Shown here in pieces: positions 23,572-33,122 of a stretch of DNA of 49,925 nucleotides. A program made the position numbers and the translations under genes. The notes beneath the pieces are model-generated. The model made no database searches. It was given only the letters and a program-made list of their open reading frames with translations, and had not been told where the DNA came from. The stretch is from positions 102,247 through 152,171 of the forward strand of contig NZ_PKUB01000048.1 of NCBI RefSeq assembly GCF_002868845.1. Direction: 5' to 3'. The DNA comes from Desulfuromonas sp. (GTDB lineage: Bacteria > Desulfobacterota > Desulfuromonadia > Desulfuromonadales > BM501). Each line of letters opens with the position of its first letter. Position 1 is the first letter of the stretch.

Positions 23572-25629
23572 ATGCCCGGCACCCGAACCATCCGTTGGAC
23601 CCTTCTTGCAGTCCTGGCCCTTCTTGCTGCCGCCTGCTCCGACGGCGGAAATGGCACGCCGGACCCTCAGCCCCAGCCCCAGGCGGGGCTGCTGCGTTTT
23701 TCCGACTGTTCAGATCTCTCCGGTTACCTGAAGCAGACCCGGGACGCTGAGGCAGGCCTGTTCGGCAGCTTCGACATGGCCTGGGAGACGGCCAACGAGG
23801 TCATGACGCCCGAAGCCGACTCAGGCGCCTCGGCCGCCGACGACGGCGCCGAACGCGAGTACACCTCCACCAACGTGCAGGAGGCGGGGGTGGACGAGGC
23901 CGATTTCGTGAAGAGCGACGGCGACTTCCTTTACCTCGTGACCGGCGGCCACCTGCTGATCTTCGACGCCTGGCCCGCAGGGCAGACGGGCGAGCTGGCC
24001 CGCATGGAGCTGGAGGGAGACCCCTTCGCCCTTTTCGTCGAGGGGGACGTGGCGGCGGTCCTCGCCCGGGTCTGGGACCTGGAGGGCCTCGATGCGGGGT
24101 TCGCCCCCCAGTCCTGGGAGGTGGTCAAGCTGTCCCTCTTCGATCTCTCCGACCGCTCCGCGCCGACCCTGTTGCGGGAAAGCTACCTGGAGGGAAGCTA
24201 CGCCGACGCCCGCCTGGTGGAGGGCCGCCTTCACCTCGTGCTGACCACCGGAGTTCACAGCTACGGGGCGATGGGGATGGCCACCGACGACGTCACCGTC
24301 GCCCAACCGGGCGGGGAAGGCGGAACCTCCTCCGGAACGTCGGTCCCGGCCGCCCTGGCCGTCGGGATGGACGACTCCTTCCCGAGCTATCTCGACAAGG
24401 TCTATGTCGGCGGGGGGGCGGTGCCCCGGGTCGACCTTCTCTGTGCCTGCGAGAACGTCTACCGCCCCGCCGAGGAGAACGGCAGCGGCTTTCTGACCCT
24501 CCTCACCCTCAATCTGGACAATCCCCAGGGGGAGCTCGAGAGCGTCTCCCTGCTCGGCAACAGCGGCATCGTCTACGCCTCCACCGACAGCCTTTACGTC
24601 GCGGCCGCCAACAACGACGTCTGGTTGTGGTGGCCGGTGGCGGAGGGCGAGAGCAAGAAGCCGCGCTCGACCACGACCCTGCACCGCTTCGTTCTAGGCT
24701 CCGAGCCGGCCTACGCCGGAAGCGGGCAGGTCCCGGGCTGGGTGCTCAACCAGTTCTCCCTGAGCGAACACGAGGGCGTGCTGCGGGTGGCCACCACCGA
24801 GCCGGCCTGGGTGACGGGCAGCGGCCCAGAGAACAGGGTCTTCGCCCTCGGCCATGAGGGGGAGGCCCTGAAGGAGCTCGGCCGCCTGGAGGGGATCGGC
24901 AAGCCGGGCGAGTCGATCTTCGCGGTGCGCTTTCTCGGCTCCCGGGGCTTCGTGGTCACCTTCGAACGCATCGACCCCCTCTACGCCCTCGACCTTTCCG
25001 ATCCGACAGCCCCGAAGGTGGCGGGCGAACTCGAGGTGCCGGGCTTCTCCACCTACCTCCATCCCCTCGGGGAGGAGCGCCTGATCGCCGTCGGCCGCGA
25101 CCCGGAAAACAACAGCCTCAAGCTGAGCCTCTTCGACGTGGCCGATCTTGCCGACTCGAAGGAACTCGACAGCCTTCTCGTCGGCGCGGGGAGCTACTCG
25201 GACGCCGAGTACGACCACCACGCATTCACCTACTACTCCCCCGCGGGCGTTCTCGCCCTGCCGGTGACGGCCTGGGGCCAGGCTTCCGGCCCGGAGTTCT
25301 ACGGCGGCTGGGACGTCTTCGCCGGACTCCACCTCTACGACGTCGATCCGCAGGCGGGCTTTTCCCTGCGCGGCACCGTGGACCACGCCGAGTTCTTCCG
25401 CGACGACGCAAAGGGGGGATGGTACTCCCCGGAGGCGGTGCGCCGCAGCCTGTTCATCGGCGAAGAAGGAGCAGGGGACTTCCTTTACTCGGTCAGCCGA
25501 AGGGGGCTGAAGGTGACCGAACTGGCCGATCTTTCGAGCGACGTGGCGAAGGCCGAGCTGCCGGCCGAGGACCTGTGGTGGATCTACCCGATGATGGAAA
25601 TCGATGGAGAGCCTGCCGTCTCGGAGTAG
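23572..25629 (+). CDS. Beta-propeller domain lipoprotein (Beta_propel family)
   Basis: This 685-residue protein has a lipoprotein signal with Cys22 (LAAAC). After a Gln/Pro linker it contains the signature STNVQEAGVDEADFVKSDGDFLYLV, split here as TSTNVQEAGVDEAD and FVKSDGDFLYLV, which marks the family of secreted proteins with a C-terminal beta-propeller. Repeated blade-like segments (RVDLLCACENVYR, FVLGSEPAYAG, GFVVTFERIDPLYALDLSDP, DHHAFTYYSP) follow to the end. It should sit on the outer or inner membrane facing periplasm or exterior. Function is not known. The ATG at 23572 has agaggaga upstream; earlier in-frame codons overlap sfsA and are not used. Confidence 0.88.
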   Translation: MPGTRTIRWTLLAVLALLAAACSDGGNGTPDPQPQPQAGLLRFSDCSDLSGYLKQTRDAEAGLFGSFDMAWETANEVMTPEADSGASAADDGAEREYTSTNVQEAGVDEADFVKSDGDFLYLVTGGHLLIFDAWPAGQTGELARMELEGDPFALFVEGDVAAVLARVWDLEGLDAGFAPQSWEVVKLSLFDLSDRSAPTLLRESYLEGSYADARLVEGRLHLVLTTGVHSYGAMGMATDDVTVAQPGGEGGTSSGTSVPAALAVGMDDSFPSYLDKVYVGGGAVPRVDLLCACENVYRPAEENGSGFLTLLTLNLDNPQGELESVSLLGNSGIVYASTDSLYVAAANNDVWLWWPVAEGESKKPRSTTTLHRFVLGSEPAYAGSGQVPGWVLNQFSLSEHEGVLRVATTEPAWVTGSGPENRVFALGHEGEALKELGRLEGIGKPGESIFAVRFLGSRGFVVTFERIDPLYALDLSDPTAPKVAGELEVPGFSTYLHPLGEERLIAVGRDPENNSLKLSLFDVADLADSKELDSLLVGAGSYSDAEYDHHAFTYYSPAGVLALPVTAWGQASGPEFYGGWDVFAGLHLYDVDPQAGFSLRGTVDHAEFFRDDAKGGWYSPEAVRRSLFIGEEGAGDFLYSVSRRGLKVTELADLSSDVAKAELPAEDLWWIYPMMEIDGEPAVSE

Positions 25630-25681
25630 CTGTGGGGACTCGCGCGACAACCACCAAGCAGTTGTGTTCCACAGGGAAACT

Positions 25682-26935
25682 ATGCGCGCCGTCGGCCTGA
25701 TTACCGAGTACAACCCCTTCCACAACGGGCACCTTCACCACCTGCGGGAGAGTCGGAAGGCGGCCGGGGCAGAGGTGGCGGTGGCGGTGATGAGCGGCCA
25801 CTTCCTGCAGCGGGGCGAGCCGGCCCTGGTCGACAAGTGGACCCGGGCCGAGATGGCCCTGCGCGCCGGGGTCGACCTGGTGCTGGAGCTCCCCTTTCCC
25901 TGGGCCTGCAACAGCGCTCCCCACTTCGCCGCCGGTGCGGTGCGGGCCCTTGAGGCTCTCGGCGGGGTCGAGGCCCTCTGCTTCGGCTCGGAGGCGGGGG
26001 GGATCGGCCCCCTGCAGGACTGCGCCGAACTCCTGCAGGAGCGGGCGGAGCAGATCGGGGAGGAGACCGCCGCCCTGCTGCGCAGCGGCATGGGTTACCC
26101 CGCGGCCCGGCAGAGGGTCGTGGAGAGCCTGTCCGGGGCCGGGGAGGCCGGGGAGGTCCTGAAAACCCCCAATAACATCCTTGGCATCGCCTATCTGAAG
26201 GCTCTGCGCGAGGCCGGCAGTTCCATCCGGCCGTTGACGGTTCCCCGGGTCGGGGCGGGCTACCACGACGCCGAGGCGGTCGGGGGGATCGCCAGCGCCA
26301 CCGGCATCCGCCGCATGTTCGCCGAGGGGAGGGAGGTCGCGCCCTTCATCCCCGCCGCTGCCCGTTCCCCGCTGGAGCAGGCCCTGGCCTCCGGGCGGAG
26401 CCTCGAGCCCGACCACCTCTACCGCCTGCTGCTGGGGCGGATCTTTCGCGGCCCCTCCTCCCTGCGCTCGGTCTACCAGGTCGCCGACGGCATCGAGAAC
26501 CGCATCTGCGAGGCCGCCGAGACCGCCTCCGGCTACGAGGAGCTGGTCGATGCGGTCAAGTCGCGGCACTTCACCCGCACCCGCATCCAGCGCCTGCTCG
26601 CCTACATCCTCAACGAGGTCGGAGACGACGACATGTCGGCCTTCCTCGATGCCGGCCCCCTCTACCTGCATGTCCTCGGCTTTTCCGGGCGGGGGCGCTC
26701 CTTTCTCGCCGCCTGCCGCAAGTCGTTGCAGCTGCCCCTGGTCAAGAACTACTCCCGGGTCCACGCCATCCTGAAGCGCCATTACGGCCCGGATACGGAG
26801 CGCGGCCGCCTCGCCGAGCGGATGCTCGCCCTCGAGCTGCGCGCTACGCGCAACTACACCCTGCTGCTGCGGCAGTGGCCGGGGGGGGGGCGGGGTCTCG
26901 ACTTTTACAGGGAGGCGGTATTCGTGGAGGGGTAG
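25682..26935 (+). CDS. tmcAL: tRNA(Met) cytidine acetate ligase TmcAL (DUF795)
   Basis: This 417-residue protein has a nucleotidyltransferase-type N-terminus, GLITEYNPFHNGHLHHL with an HxGH-type motif (His14, His17), and AVMSGHFLQRGEPALVDKW, both hallmarks of TmcAL. The enzyme uses ATP and acetate to acetylate C34 of elongator tRNA(Met). Further family stretches are VLELPFPWACNSAPHFA, FGSEAG, NNILGIAYLKAL and a C-terminal helical tRNA-binding part (RIQRLLAYILNEV). The ATG at 25682 is preferred because the protein family starts at this residue; in-frame codons from 25604 overlap the upstream gene. It is the last gene of a plus-strand run and converges on the TPM gene at 26965. Confidence 0.92.
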   Translation: MRAVGLITEYNPFHNGHLHHLRESRKAAGAEVAVAVMSGHFLQRGEPALVDKWTRAEMALRAGVDLVLELPFPWACNSAPHFAAGAVRALEALGGVEALCFGSEAGGIGPLQDCAELLQERAEQIGEETAALLRSGMGYPAARQRVVESLSGAGEAGEVLKTPNNILGIAYLKALREAGSSIRPLTVPRVGAGYHDAEAVGGIASATGIRRMFAEGREVAPFIPAAARSPLEQALASGRSLEPDHLYRLLLGRIFRGPSSLRSVYQVADGIENRICEAAETASGYEELVDAVKSRHFTRTRIQRLLAYILNEVGDDDMSAFLDAGPLYLHVLGFSGRGRSFLAACRKSLQLPLVKNYSRVHAILKRHYGPDTERGRLAERMLALELRATRNYTLLLRQWPGGGRGLDFYREAVFVEG

Positions 26936-26964
26936 GGGGGACTGTCCGGACGGCAGGGTGGGGT

Positions 26965-27594
26965 CTATTCCACGATCAGGTTGGGCAGTTCGTTCGTATC
27001 GTCCTTTTTGACCGGGAAGTTCTTTTCGAGCAGTTCGCCGCAGCGGGCGACGGCGGCGCACAACGCCTCGCAGGTGCGCCCCTGGTGGATGCCCCTGGTG
27101 ACGATGTGGACGATCTCCTCCCAGGTGTGGGCGGGGACGGTTTCGTTGATGCCGCGGTCGGCCAGGACATAGACCCGCCGCTCGAACAGGGAGATGAGGA
27201 TGAGGATGCCGGTGGCGTCCCGGGTGTGATGCAGGTCCCGCTCCAGGAAGGAGACCAGGGCCTTCTCCTCCACTTCGGCGGCGATCTCCGCGGGGTTGAT
27301 CAGGCGCCGCTTGAGGGCGGGGAGGTTGCGGATGAGAAGCTTGAAGGGGAAGAAGGCCGCGGCGAAAAGCCACAGAAAGTGCCACAGGGATTCGCCGAAA
27401 AAGGCCCAGCTCAGGGAGGTCGCGGTGGCCAGGGAGAAGAGTCCGGCGCCGAGGATCTCGGCCCGGGGATAGTCGTAGGAGTCGTCGACCACCATCGGCA
27501 CGATCTCTCCGCTGGTGCGTGCCTCGGCCGCCTGAACCGCCGCCTCGATGCGCTCTTTTTCGGCGTCGTTGAAGAAGTCTTTCGCCCTTGTCAT
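26965..27594 (-). CDS. TPM-domain membrane protein
   Basis: This 209-residue protein lacks a signal peptide. It starts with an N-terminal helix (KDFFNDAEKERIEAAVQAAE) and the TPM hallmark ARTSGEIVPMVVDDS. A hydrophobic part follows (about residues 48-90, including WHFLWLFAAAFFPFKLL), then the second half of the TPM fold (ATGILILISLFERRVYVLADRGI). It is the third member of a minus-strand unit after lemA and another TPM gene, the combination often seen in bacteria. Roles suggested for the family include assembly or repair of membrane complexes; the precise activity is unknown. Confidence 0.85.
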   Translation of the reverse strand: MTRAKDFFNDAEKERIEAAVQAAEARTSGEIVPMVVDDSYDYPRAEILGAGLFSLATATSLSWAFFGESLWHFLWLFAAAFFPFKLLIRNLPALKRRLINPAEIAAEVEEKALVSFLERDLHHTRDATGILILISLFERRVYVLADRGINETVPAHTWEEIVHIVTRGIHQGRTCEALCAAVARCGELLEKNFPVKKDDTNELPNLIVE

Positions 27595-27710
27595 GTCAAT
27601 TCCTCGTTGTTCGGTCGCAGAGATACGGAGGTGCAGGACATTCTATCATATCCGGAGGTCTTAACGCCTTGAAACCGTTTGGCTTCGGCGTGCAGTTTGC
27701 GGATGCCTGT

Positions 27711-28430
27711 CTACCATCCCCCGGAGGCCCCGCCGCCGCCGAATCCTCCGCCTCCACCGCCAAAGCCCCCGCCTCCACCGCCGCCTCCGAATCCCCCCCC
27801 GAAGGGGCCGCCGATCCAGAAGCCGCCGCGCCGGTGATGGCTGCGCCCGCCGGTGAGGAACATCAGGCCCGGGCCGAGGAAGAGGAGGAGGGCGAGGGAT
27901 CCCAGGGGGTTGCGCTTTTTCTTTTTGCGGGCGCTCTGCCCGGTGCCCTGGTATTCGCCGCGTACCGCCTCGGCCATGGCGGCCACCCCGGCGACGACCC
28001 CGTTGTCGAAATCCCCGGCTTTGAACCGGGGGGTGATCTCGTTGTCGATGATCCGCCCGGAGAGCAGGTCGGTCAGGCGTCCCTCGAGGCCGTAGCCGAC
28101 CTCGATGCGCATTTTCCGGTCCTCTTTGGCGATTAGCAGAAGGGCTCCGTTGTCCTTCCCCTTCTGGCCGATCCCCCACGATTCGGCCACGCGCAGGGCG
28201 TACGCGTCCACCGCTTCCCCTTCGAGGGAGGCGATGGTGAGGACCACGATCTGGGTGGAGTCGCTGCGTTCGAAGCCACCCAGGAAGCGCTCCAGTTTGA
28301 GGATCGTCCCGGGGGCGAGCAGCCCGGCGTTGTCGTTGACGTAGCCGGAGAGCTTCGGTATGTCGAGGGCCCAGCTCTGCAGGGGCAGCAGCAGGAGGAG
28401 GGCCAGCAGGAGAAGACGGCGCACCGGCAT
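27711..28430 (-). CDS. TPM-domain (YgcG-like) exported protein with glycine-rich tail
   Basis: This 239-residue protein has a signal peptide (cleavage after SWA, residue 21). The TPM domain covers about residues 25-150: YVNDNAGLLAPGTILKLE, QIVVLTIASLEGEAVDAYA, GALLLIAKEDRKMRIEVGYGLEG. A hydrophobic anchor (LALLLFLGPGLMFLTGG) follows. The tail is almost pure Gly/Phe (GGGFGGGGG repeats) ending in GW, which is characteristic of this family. It starts 3 bases after the lemA stop and is co-transcribed with it. Confidence 0.92.
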   Translation of the reverse strand: MPVRRLLLLALLLLLPLQSWALDIPKLSGYVNDNAGLLAPGTILKLERFLGGFERSDSTQIVVLTIASLEGEAVDAYALRVAESWGIGQKGKDNGALLLIAKEDRKMRIEVGYGLEGRLTDLLSGRIIDNEITPRFKAGDFDNGVVAGVAAMAEAVRGEYQGTGQSARKKKKRNPLGSLALLLFLGPGLMFLTGGRSHHRRGGFWIGGPFGGGFGGGGGGGGFGGGGGGFGGGGASGGW

Positions 28431-28433
28431 GCT

Positions 28434-29024
28434 CTAGAACTGCACCCGGGGGGCCTTCTCGGCGCCGGCCTCGGCCTTGAAGGGCTCCTTGCGTTCCAGG
28501 TGGAGCAGGAACTTGTTGGTCAGGCTGTTGGGAAAGGTCCGGATGGAACTGTTGAAGGTCTGCACCGACTTGTTGTAGCGCTGGCGCGCGACGTTGATCC
28601 GGTTCTCCGTCCCCTCGAGCTGGTGCTGCAGGTCGAGGAAGTTCTGGCTCGCCTTGAGGTCGGGGTAGCGTTCGGCTACCAGGAGCAGGCGGGAGATGGC
28701 GCTGGAGAGTTGGCCCTGGGCGGCCTGGAATTTCTGCATCGCGGCCGGATCCGAAAGGGTGTCGGCGCTGATGTTGACCTGGCCCACCTTGGCCCGGGCG
28801 TTGGTGACGCTCTCCAGAGTCTCCCTTTCGTGGGAGGCGTAGGCCTTGACCGTCTCCACCAGGTTGGGGATCAGGTCGGCCCGTCTCTGGTAGGTGGCCT
28901 CCACGTCGGCCCATGCGGCAAAGACCCCTTCCTCGTTTTTCTGGATCTGGTTGTAGCCGCAACCGGAGAGGGAGGGGAGAATAATGAGGGCGGCGGTCAA
29001 GAGGAGCAACAGGCGTTTCAACAT
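28434..29024 (-). CDS. LemA-family membrane protein
   Basis: This 196-residue protein shows LemA hallmarks: a hydrophobic N-terminus with a lipobox-like LSGC at Cys22, then [32 protein letters not shown] in the conserved order ([19 protein letters not shown]), [10 protein letters not shown]-like [15 protein letters not shown], and the closing [12 protein letters not shown]. The fold is a four-helix bundle. LemA proteins are envelope proteins of unclear function that often accompany TPM proteins, as here. It is the first gene of the lemA-TPM-TPM unit. Confidence 0.93.
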   Translation of the reverse strand: MLKRLLLLLTAALIILPSLSGCGYNQIQKNEEGVFAAWADVEATYQRRADLIPNLVETVKAYASHERETLESVTNARAKVGQVNISADTLSDPAAMQKFQAAQGQLSSAISRLLLVAERYPDLKASQNFLDLQHQLEGTENRINVARQRYNKSVQTFNSSIRTFPNSLTNKFLLHLERKEPFKAEAGAEKAPRVQF

Positions 29025-29131
29025 GGCAGGGGCCTCCTTGAGGTGAACGGTCGTTTGGGGGTCCGGCGGCCGGGCCGGTACATGGAAGAAATATAGGCAC
29101 TCGGGCCGGGATTGTAAAGGGCGCGGGCCGA

Positions 29132-31573
29132 TTATTCGCCCAGATCGATGACCTGGTCGGTGATCTCGGTAAAGCTGACGTCGTGGCTGATCAGAAAGAG
29201 CTGATCGTACCAGTGTTCGCTGACCTCCTGCTGGCCCTGGTCGATGGCGCGGAAGGCCTGGGCCAGATTCTCCCGGCGACCGGCGTCGAGGTTGGAGGTC
29301 GGCTCGTCGAAAAAAGCCATCCGGGCCCCGAGGCTCTGGAGCAGGGCGAGGCGCAGGGCGACGACGGCGCTCATCATCTGTCCGCCGGAGAGCTGGTCGT
29401 CGCTTCGGGTGCGCACGTCCCCGTCGGAAAGGTCACGCAGGCAGACCTGGTAGTTCTCCCCCCAGTGAAGCTCCTCGTCGGCCTCGCTGATCGAGCGGTA
29501 GATGCGGTCGGCGCGGCGGCCGATCTCCTCCCGGAAGCGCTCGGAGAGGCGGGCGGAGACCTGTTTGAAGACCCGGTTGCGCAGTAAACGCACCAGTTCC
29601 TCTTGCTTGCGAAGAACCTTGATCTGCTCCTTCCGGGCCTTGAGTTCGACCTCCACCGCCTGCAGCCTTCCAACCTCCTCTTCGAGGCGCTCCCGGTTGC
29701 GGGCCAGGCCTTTCAGCTCCTGGTCGAGGGCCGCCGCCCGGGCGACAAGGCGGTCTTTTTCCGTTCGGGCAGCGGCGTGTTCCCCGGAGCGGTATCTTCC
29801 CTGGAGGTCCCGAAGGCCTGCGGCCCCGGCCGCCTGCTCCTTTTGCAGTCCCTCCAGGGCTTTTCCGTAGCGATCCAGGGTCTGCTGCCGCCCTTCCATC
29901 TCTCCGGCCGCCTGCAGATGGGCCTGGAAGGCGTCGCGTGCCGCCCGGTGGCGCTCGCACTCGGCTTCGGCAGAGGCGATGGCCTCCTCAATGCCCCGGT
30001 ATCCTTCCCGTTCCCGCCTGGCGGCGGCCAGATCCTCGGCCAGCCTCTCCTGCTCGGGGCGCAGCCGTTCGAGTGCCGCCCCCCTCTCCAGATTCCGGGC
30101 CTGGCGCTGTTGCAGGACGGTCTTCTGTTTTGTCAGTTCCTGCACCTGTACCCGCCGCGAGGCAAGTTCCTTCTCGGCCCCCTCGGCGGCTTCGAGTCGG
30201 GAGTCCTGTTTTGCGATGGCGGCTTCCAGGTGCCCGATGCGTCCGTCGAGCCCCTCGAGGCGGTCGGTGAAGACGTCCCGGGGGGGCTTGCCGCCGAGGT
30301 TCCGGCAGGGTTCGGCGAAGTAGGGACAGAGCCCCTCGGCGAGTTTTTCCCGCCCTTCGAGAAGGCCGGCGCGGCTGCCTTGCAGCTGGGAGCGGTCTGT
30401 CTTGGGACGGTCGTTCTCCTGCCGCAGCTCGGGAAGGGACGAGGCCAGGGCTCGAACTTCCCCCGGAGCCTCCAGGGCTCGAACCGTCTGTTCCAGGTTC
30501 CGCAGGTCCTCCTCGAGCTGGCGGGCGGTCTTGTCGATCTCCCCCTGCTCGAGGGCGATCTTCTGGCGCCCGGCGTCGTGGGCCTTGTCCAGGGCGAGTA
30601 GATTGCGCTCGGAGGCCTGGCGGGACTTCTCCCTTTCCCGCAGTTGTTTCAGCGTCTGTTCGGCCCTGTCGAAGGCTTCCTTGCCGGGACGGTTTTCAGC
30701 GACGAGTCCCTCTGCGAGGCGGGCTTCCCCGACCAGGGCCTTCTGGGTGGCCACATGCTCGCGGCCGGCAAGGATGCGCTCCTCCAGCCCCTTGAGCCTG
30801 GCGGTCGACTCATGGATGGTTCTCTCCAGGGCATCGAGGTCCCGAAGGCCTTCGGTCACCTGGGCCAGCGTCGTTTCCGCCTCTTTCAGGTCTCCTCGCC
30901 TCCCTGCTTCCTGCCCGGCCGTGTCCGCGAGTTCCGTTCTGCGCTCGGGCAGCAGGGCGATCTGGTCCCTTTTCCCCGCGACTTCGGCCTCGAGGGTCTG
31001 GATGCGTCCGGCGATCTCCTTCTGGAGGTCCCCCGTCCCCTCGAAGGTCTTGCGCCAGGAGTCGATGCCCAGGATTTCGTCGAAGGCCGTTTGGCGCCTG
31101 GTCGGCTGGCGGATGACGAAGGGCCCGAGGAAGTCGTTCTGGAAGGGGCCGATCACGAGCTTGAACTGGTCGGCGAGGGGGCGGCCGTTGTCGAGGCCGA
31201 GCAGGCGGGCGATGCGGGCCTCGGTTTCGGCTGCGCCGGCGTGCTCCTCGACCTCGAAGACCTCCCCGATCTTCTTGGCAAGCAGCCATTTGGCTCCGCC
31301 CCCGACGGTGCGGGTCGCCCGCCAGGTCAGGCCGTCGCCGGGGGCGAAGGTGACCGCCACTTCTCCCCTTGCAGCCCCGATGGTCAGGAAACGCTCGATT
31401 TTGGTGACGAAATCCCGGGCCTCGACCCCGAACAGTGCGTAGCCGATCGCTTCGAAAAGGGTGCTCTTGCCGACGCCGTTGGGGCCGGAGAGAACGTTGA
31501 TGCCGGGGGAGAAGTCGAACGCCGACTGGCGGTGGGACTTGATGTTCTTCAACTGGACGGAGAGGATGTGCAT
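29132..31573 (-). CDS. SbcC/Rad50-like AAA ATPase
   Basis: This 813-residue protein has split ABC-type ATPase halves joined by a long coiled coil. The N-terminal half begins [19 protein letters not shown] with Walker A GPNGVGKS at 30-37. The C-terminal half contains signature [20 protein letters not shown] and Walker [12 protein letters not shown]. Coiled-coil stretches of Glu/Arg/Lys/Gln/Leu fill residues ~190-700. Near residue 420 lies CPYFAEPC, at the position of the Rad50 zinc hook but spaced CX6C rather than CX2C. It would act on DNA ends with a nuclease (SbcD/Mre11), yet no nuclease gene adjoins. It is shorter than E. coli SbcC (about 1050 residues). Confidence 0.85.
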   Translation of the reverse strand: MHILSVQLKNIKSHRQSAFDFSPGINVLSGPNGVGKSTLFEAIGYALFGVEARDFVTKIERFLTIGAARGEVAVTFAPGDGLTWRATRTVGGGAKWLLAKKIGEVFEVEEHAGAAETEARIARLLGLDNGRPLADQFKLVIGPFQNDFLGPFVIRQPTRRQTAFDEILGIDSWRKTFEGTGDLQKEIAGRIQTLEAEVAGKRDQIALLPERRTELADTAGQEAGRRGDLKEAETTLAQVTEGLRDLDALERTIHESTARLKGLEERILAGREHVATQKALVGEARLAEGLVAENRPGKEAFDRAEQTLKQLREREKSRQASERNLLALDKAHDAGRQKIALEQGEIDKTARQLEEDLRNLEQTVRALEAPGEVRALASSLPELRQENDRPKTDRSQLQGSRAGLLEGREKLAEGLCPYFAEPCRNLGGKPPRDVFTDRLEGLDGRIGHLEAAIAKQDSRLEAAEGAEKELASRRVQVQELTKQKTVLQQRQARNLERGAALERLRPEQERLAEDLAAARREREGYRGIEEAIASAEAECERHRAARDAFQAHLQAAGEMEGRQQTLDRYGKALEGLQKEQAAGAAGLRDLQGRYRSGEHAAARTEKDRLVARAAALDQELKGLARNRERLEEEVGRLQAVEVELKARKEQIKVLRKQEELVRLLRNRVFKQVSARLSERFREEIGRRADRIYRSISEADEELHWGENYQVCLRDLSDGDVRTRSDDQLSGGQMMSAVVALRLALLQSLGARMAFFDEPTSNLDAGRRENLAQAFRAIDQGQQEVSEHWYDQLFLISHDVSFTEITDQVIDLGE

Positions 31574-31683
31574 GCCCTGGTGTCTCGTGGGGAAAGTTGT
31601 TTCGGGCTCTTCCGGGGAGCCCGTGGGAGATGGGGGGGATGCCTTCCCTGGTCACCGAGGCGGAGGGTTGACCCCGCGGAGCC

Positions 31684-32274
31684 TCAGGGCCTCGTCCCCA
31701 CCAGGAAGGAATGGCAGGGCAGGACGGCGTGGCGGGTGACGCCGGTGAACCCGCTGGCCTCCATCTGGGCGGCCACGGTCGCCTCGGCGACCCGGGTGGC
31801 GAGGGGAGGGCCGTCGCCGGTCGGCTCCTTTTTCCAGTCGATGACCGCGAGGGTCCCGCCCGGCTTGAGGAGGCGATGGGCCTCTCTCAGCAGTTCTTCG
31901 GGCGCTTCCAGTTCGTGGTGGAGGTTGACCGTGAAGACCAGGTCGGCGGTGTTCTCCGGGAGGGGTACGGTGCTCTCCTCCATCTTCAGGGGGATCACTT
32001 TGCCGCGGCAGTCCGGGGGAAGGTGGTCTTTCATCCAGGCGAGCATGATCTCGGAGATGTCGCAGGCATAGACCTTGCCGCGGGGCAGTTTGCGGCTGAA
32101 GGGGACGGCGAAGAACCCGGTCCCGGCGCCGATGTCGACCAGGACCCGGGGATCCTTCAGGGCGAGGGTGTCCCAGATCAGGTCGGGGTTTTCCCTCTCC
32201 AGCCGCTTCGGGTCGATGAGCTTGGCCAGTTTCTTCGGGTCGAACTTCCTTGCGTCCACCGCCGAGCCGCTCAC
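31684..32274 (-). CDS. Class I SAM-dependent methyltransferase
   Basis: This 196-residue protein has motif I VLVDIGAGTGFFAVPFSRKL, the acidic end of strand 2 VYACDIS, TADLVFTVNLHHEL (motif IV region) and LLKPGGTLAVIDWKKE (post-motif), as in Methyltransf_11-type enzymes. The substrate is unknown. The N-terminus KFDPKKLAKLIDPKRLERENP is typical of a group of small methyltransferases in anaerobes. A GTG at 32274 overlaps the stop of the upstream hydrolase (GTGA), indicating coupling; longer in-frame codons belong to that hydrolase. Confidence 0.85.
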   Translation of the reverse strand: MSGSAVDARKFDPKKLAKLIDPKRLERENPDLIWDTLALKDPRVLVDIGAGTGFFAVPFSRKLPRGKVYACDISEIMLAWMKDHLPPDCRGKVIPLKMEESTVPLPENTADLVFTVNLHHELEAPEELLREAHRLLKPGGTLAVIDWKKEPTGDGPPLATRVAEATVAAQMEASGFTGVTRHAVLPCHSFLVGTRP

Positions 32275-33071
32275 TGCAGGCCCAGCCCGTCCAGGAATTC
32301 GACCAGGGCGGCGTTGAAGGCCTCGGGCTGCTCGAGGTTGACCATGTGGCCGCCTCCGGGAAGAAGGCGCAGGGTGCTGTCGGGCAGGCCTGCGGCCAGG
32401 GCCTCGGACTGATCCGGGGGGATGGCCCGGTCCTGCTCGGCGCCGATGACGAGGCAGGGCAGCCTGAAGGAGGGAAGGCTCGGGGCGTAGTCCTTGCGCT
32501 CGCGCATCGCCAGAAGTCACCCGGCCAGGCCCTGCGGGTCCGCGCTGGCCATCATCCCCTCCACCTCGGCCACGATTCCGGGCATCCGGGCGGGGGTCTG
32601 TTCGGCGAACAGGACCCCTCTGAAGGCCTCGCCGACGGCCTGGGGCCTGCCCCGGCGAACCTCGTCGGCCAGTGCCGTTCTCTTATTCTTGCCCGCCGGA
32701 TCGTCGGCGCCGGCCCGGGTGACCACGAACAGGGCCGCGGCAATGCGTCGGGGGTGGCGCTCCAGGAGGTTGAGCAGGACATAGCCGCCCATGGACATTC
32801 CGGCGACCGCGGCCTGTTCGATGCCGAGATGGTCGAGGAGTCCGGCCATGTCGTCGGCGAAGCGGTCCATGGAAAAGGGGGCGTCGCCCGATTCGCTGTC
32901 GCCGAAGCCTCGCAGGTCGGGGGCGATGACCCGGTAGCCGGCCTCCCGCAGGGCCTCGGCCTGGGGGCGCCACATGCGGCGGCACAGGGGATAGCCATGG
33001 ACCAGCAGGACGGCAGGTCCGCTGCCGGCGTCGTCATACGCGATGTTGATGCCGTTTATCTTCGCCTTCAA
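32271..33071 (-). pseudogene. Alpha/beta hydrolase interrupted by an in-frame TGA
   Basis: The reading frame encodes an alpha/beta-hydrolase: oxyanion loop LLVHGYPLCRRMW, APDLRGFGDSE, nucleophile elbow GMSMGGYVLL (serine near residue 94), then after the stop PCLVIGAEQDRAIPP with the acid and GGHMVNLEQP with the catalytic His. A single TGA at 32519-32517 interrupts it between DPQGLAG and LLAMRERKDYAP; both sides are in the same frame. Without the stop it would be a normal ~266-residue hydrolase. The TTG at 33071 is preferred for the ggaggag five bases upstream. The C-terminal fragment alone lacks the nucleophile, so as written the gene is broken. A sequence error or readthrough cannot be excluded. 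Confidence 0.75.
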
Positions 33072-33122
33072 GGGAACTCCTCCCGGTATTTGATGCACAA
33101 ATCGTCTGCCCGGAGAACCGGA

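Noticed and set aside
27711-27830. GC-rich triplet-like repeat at the end of a TPM gene
   Set aside because: It encodes the Gly/Phe-rich tail that is normal for this protein family.
32517-32519. Selenocysteine at the in-frame TGA of the hydrolase
   Set aside because: The position is a loop between helix segments and not a catalytic or conserved cysteine position of alpha/beta hydrolases, and I see no convincing SECIS-like hairpin right after it.
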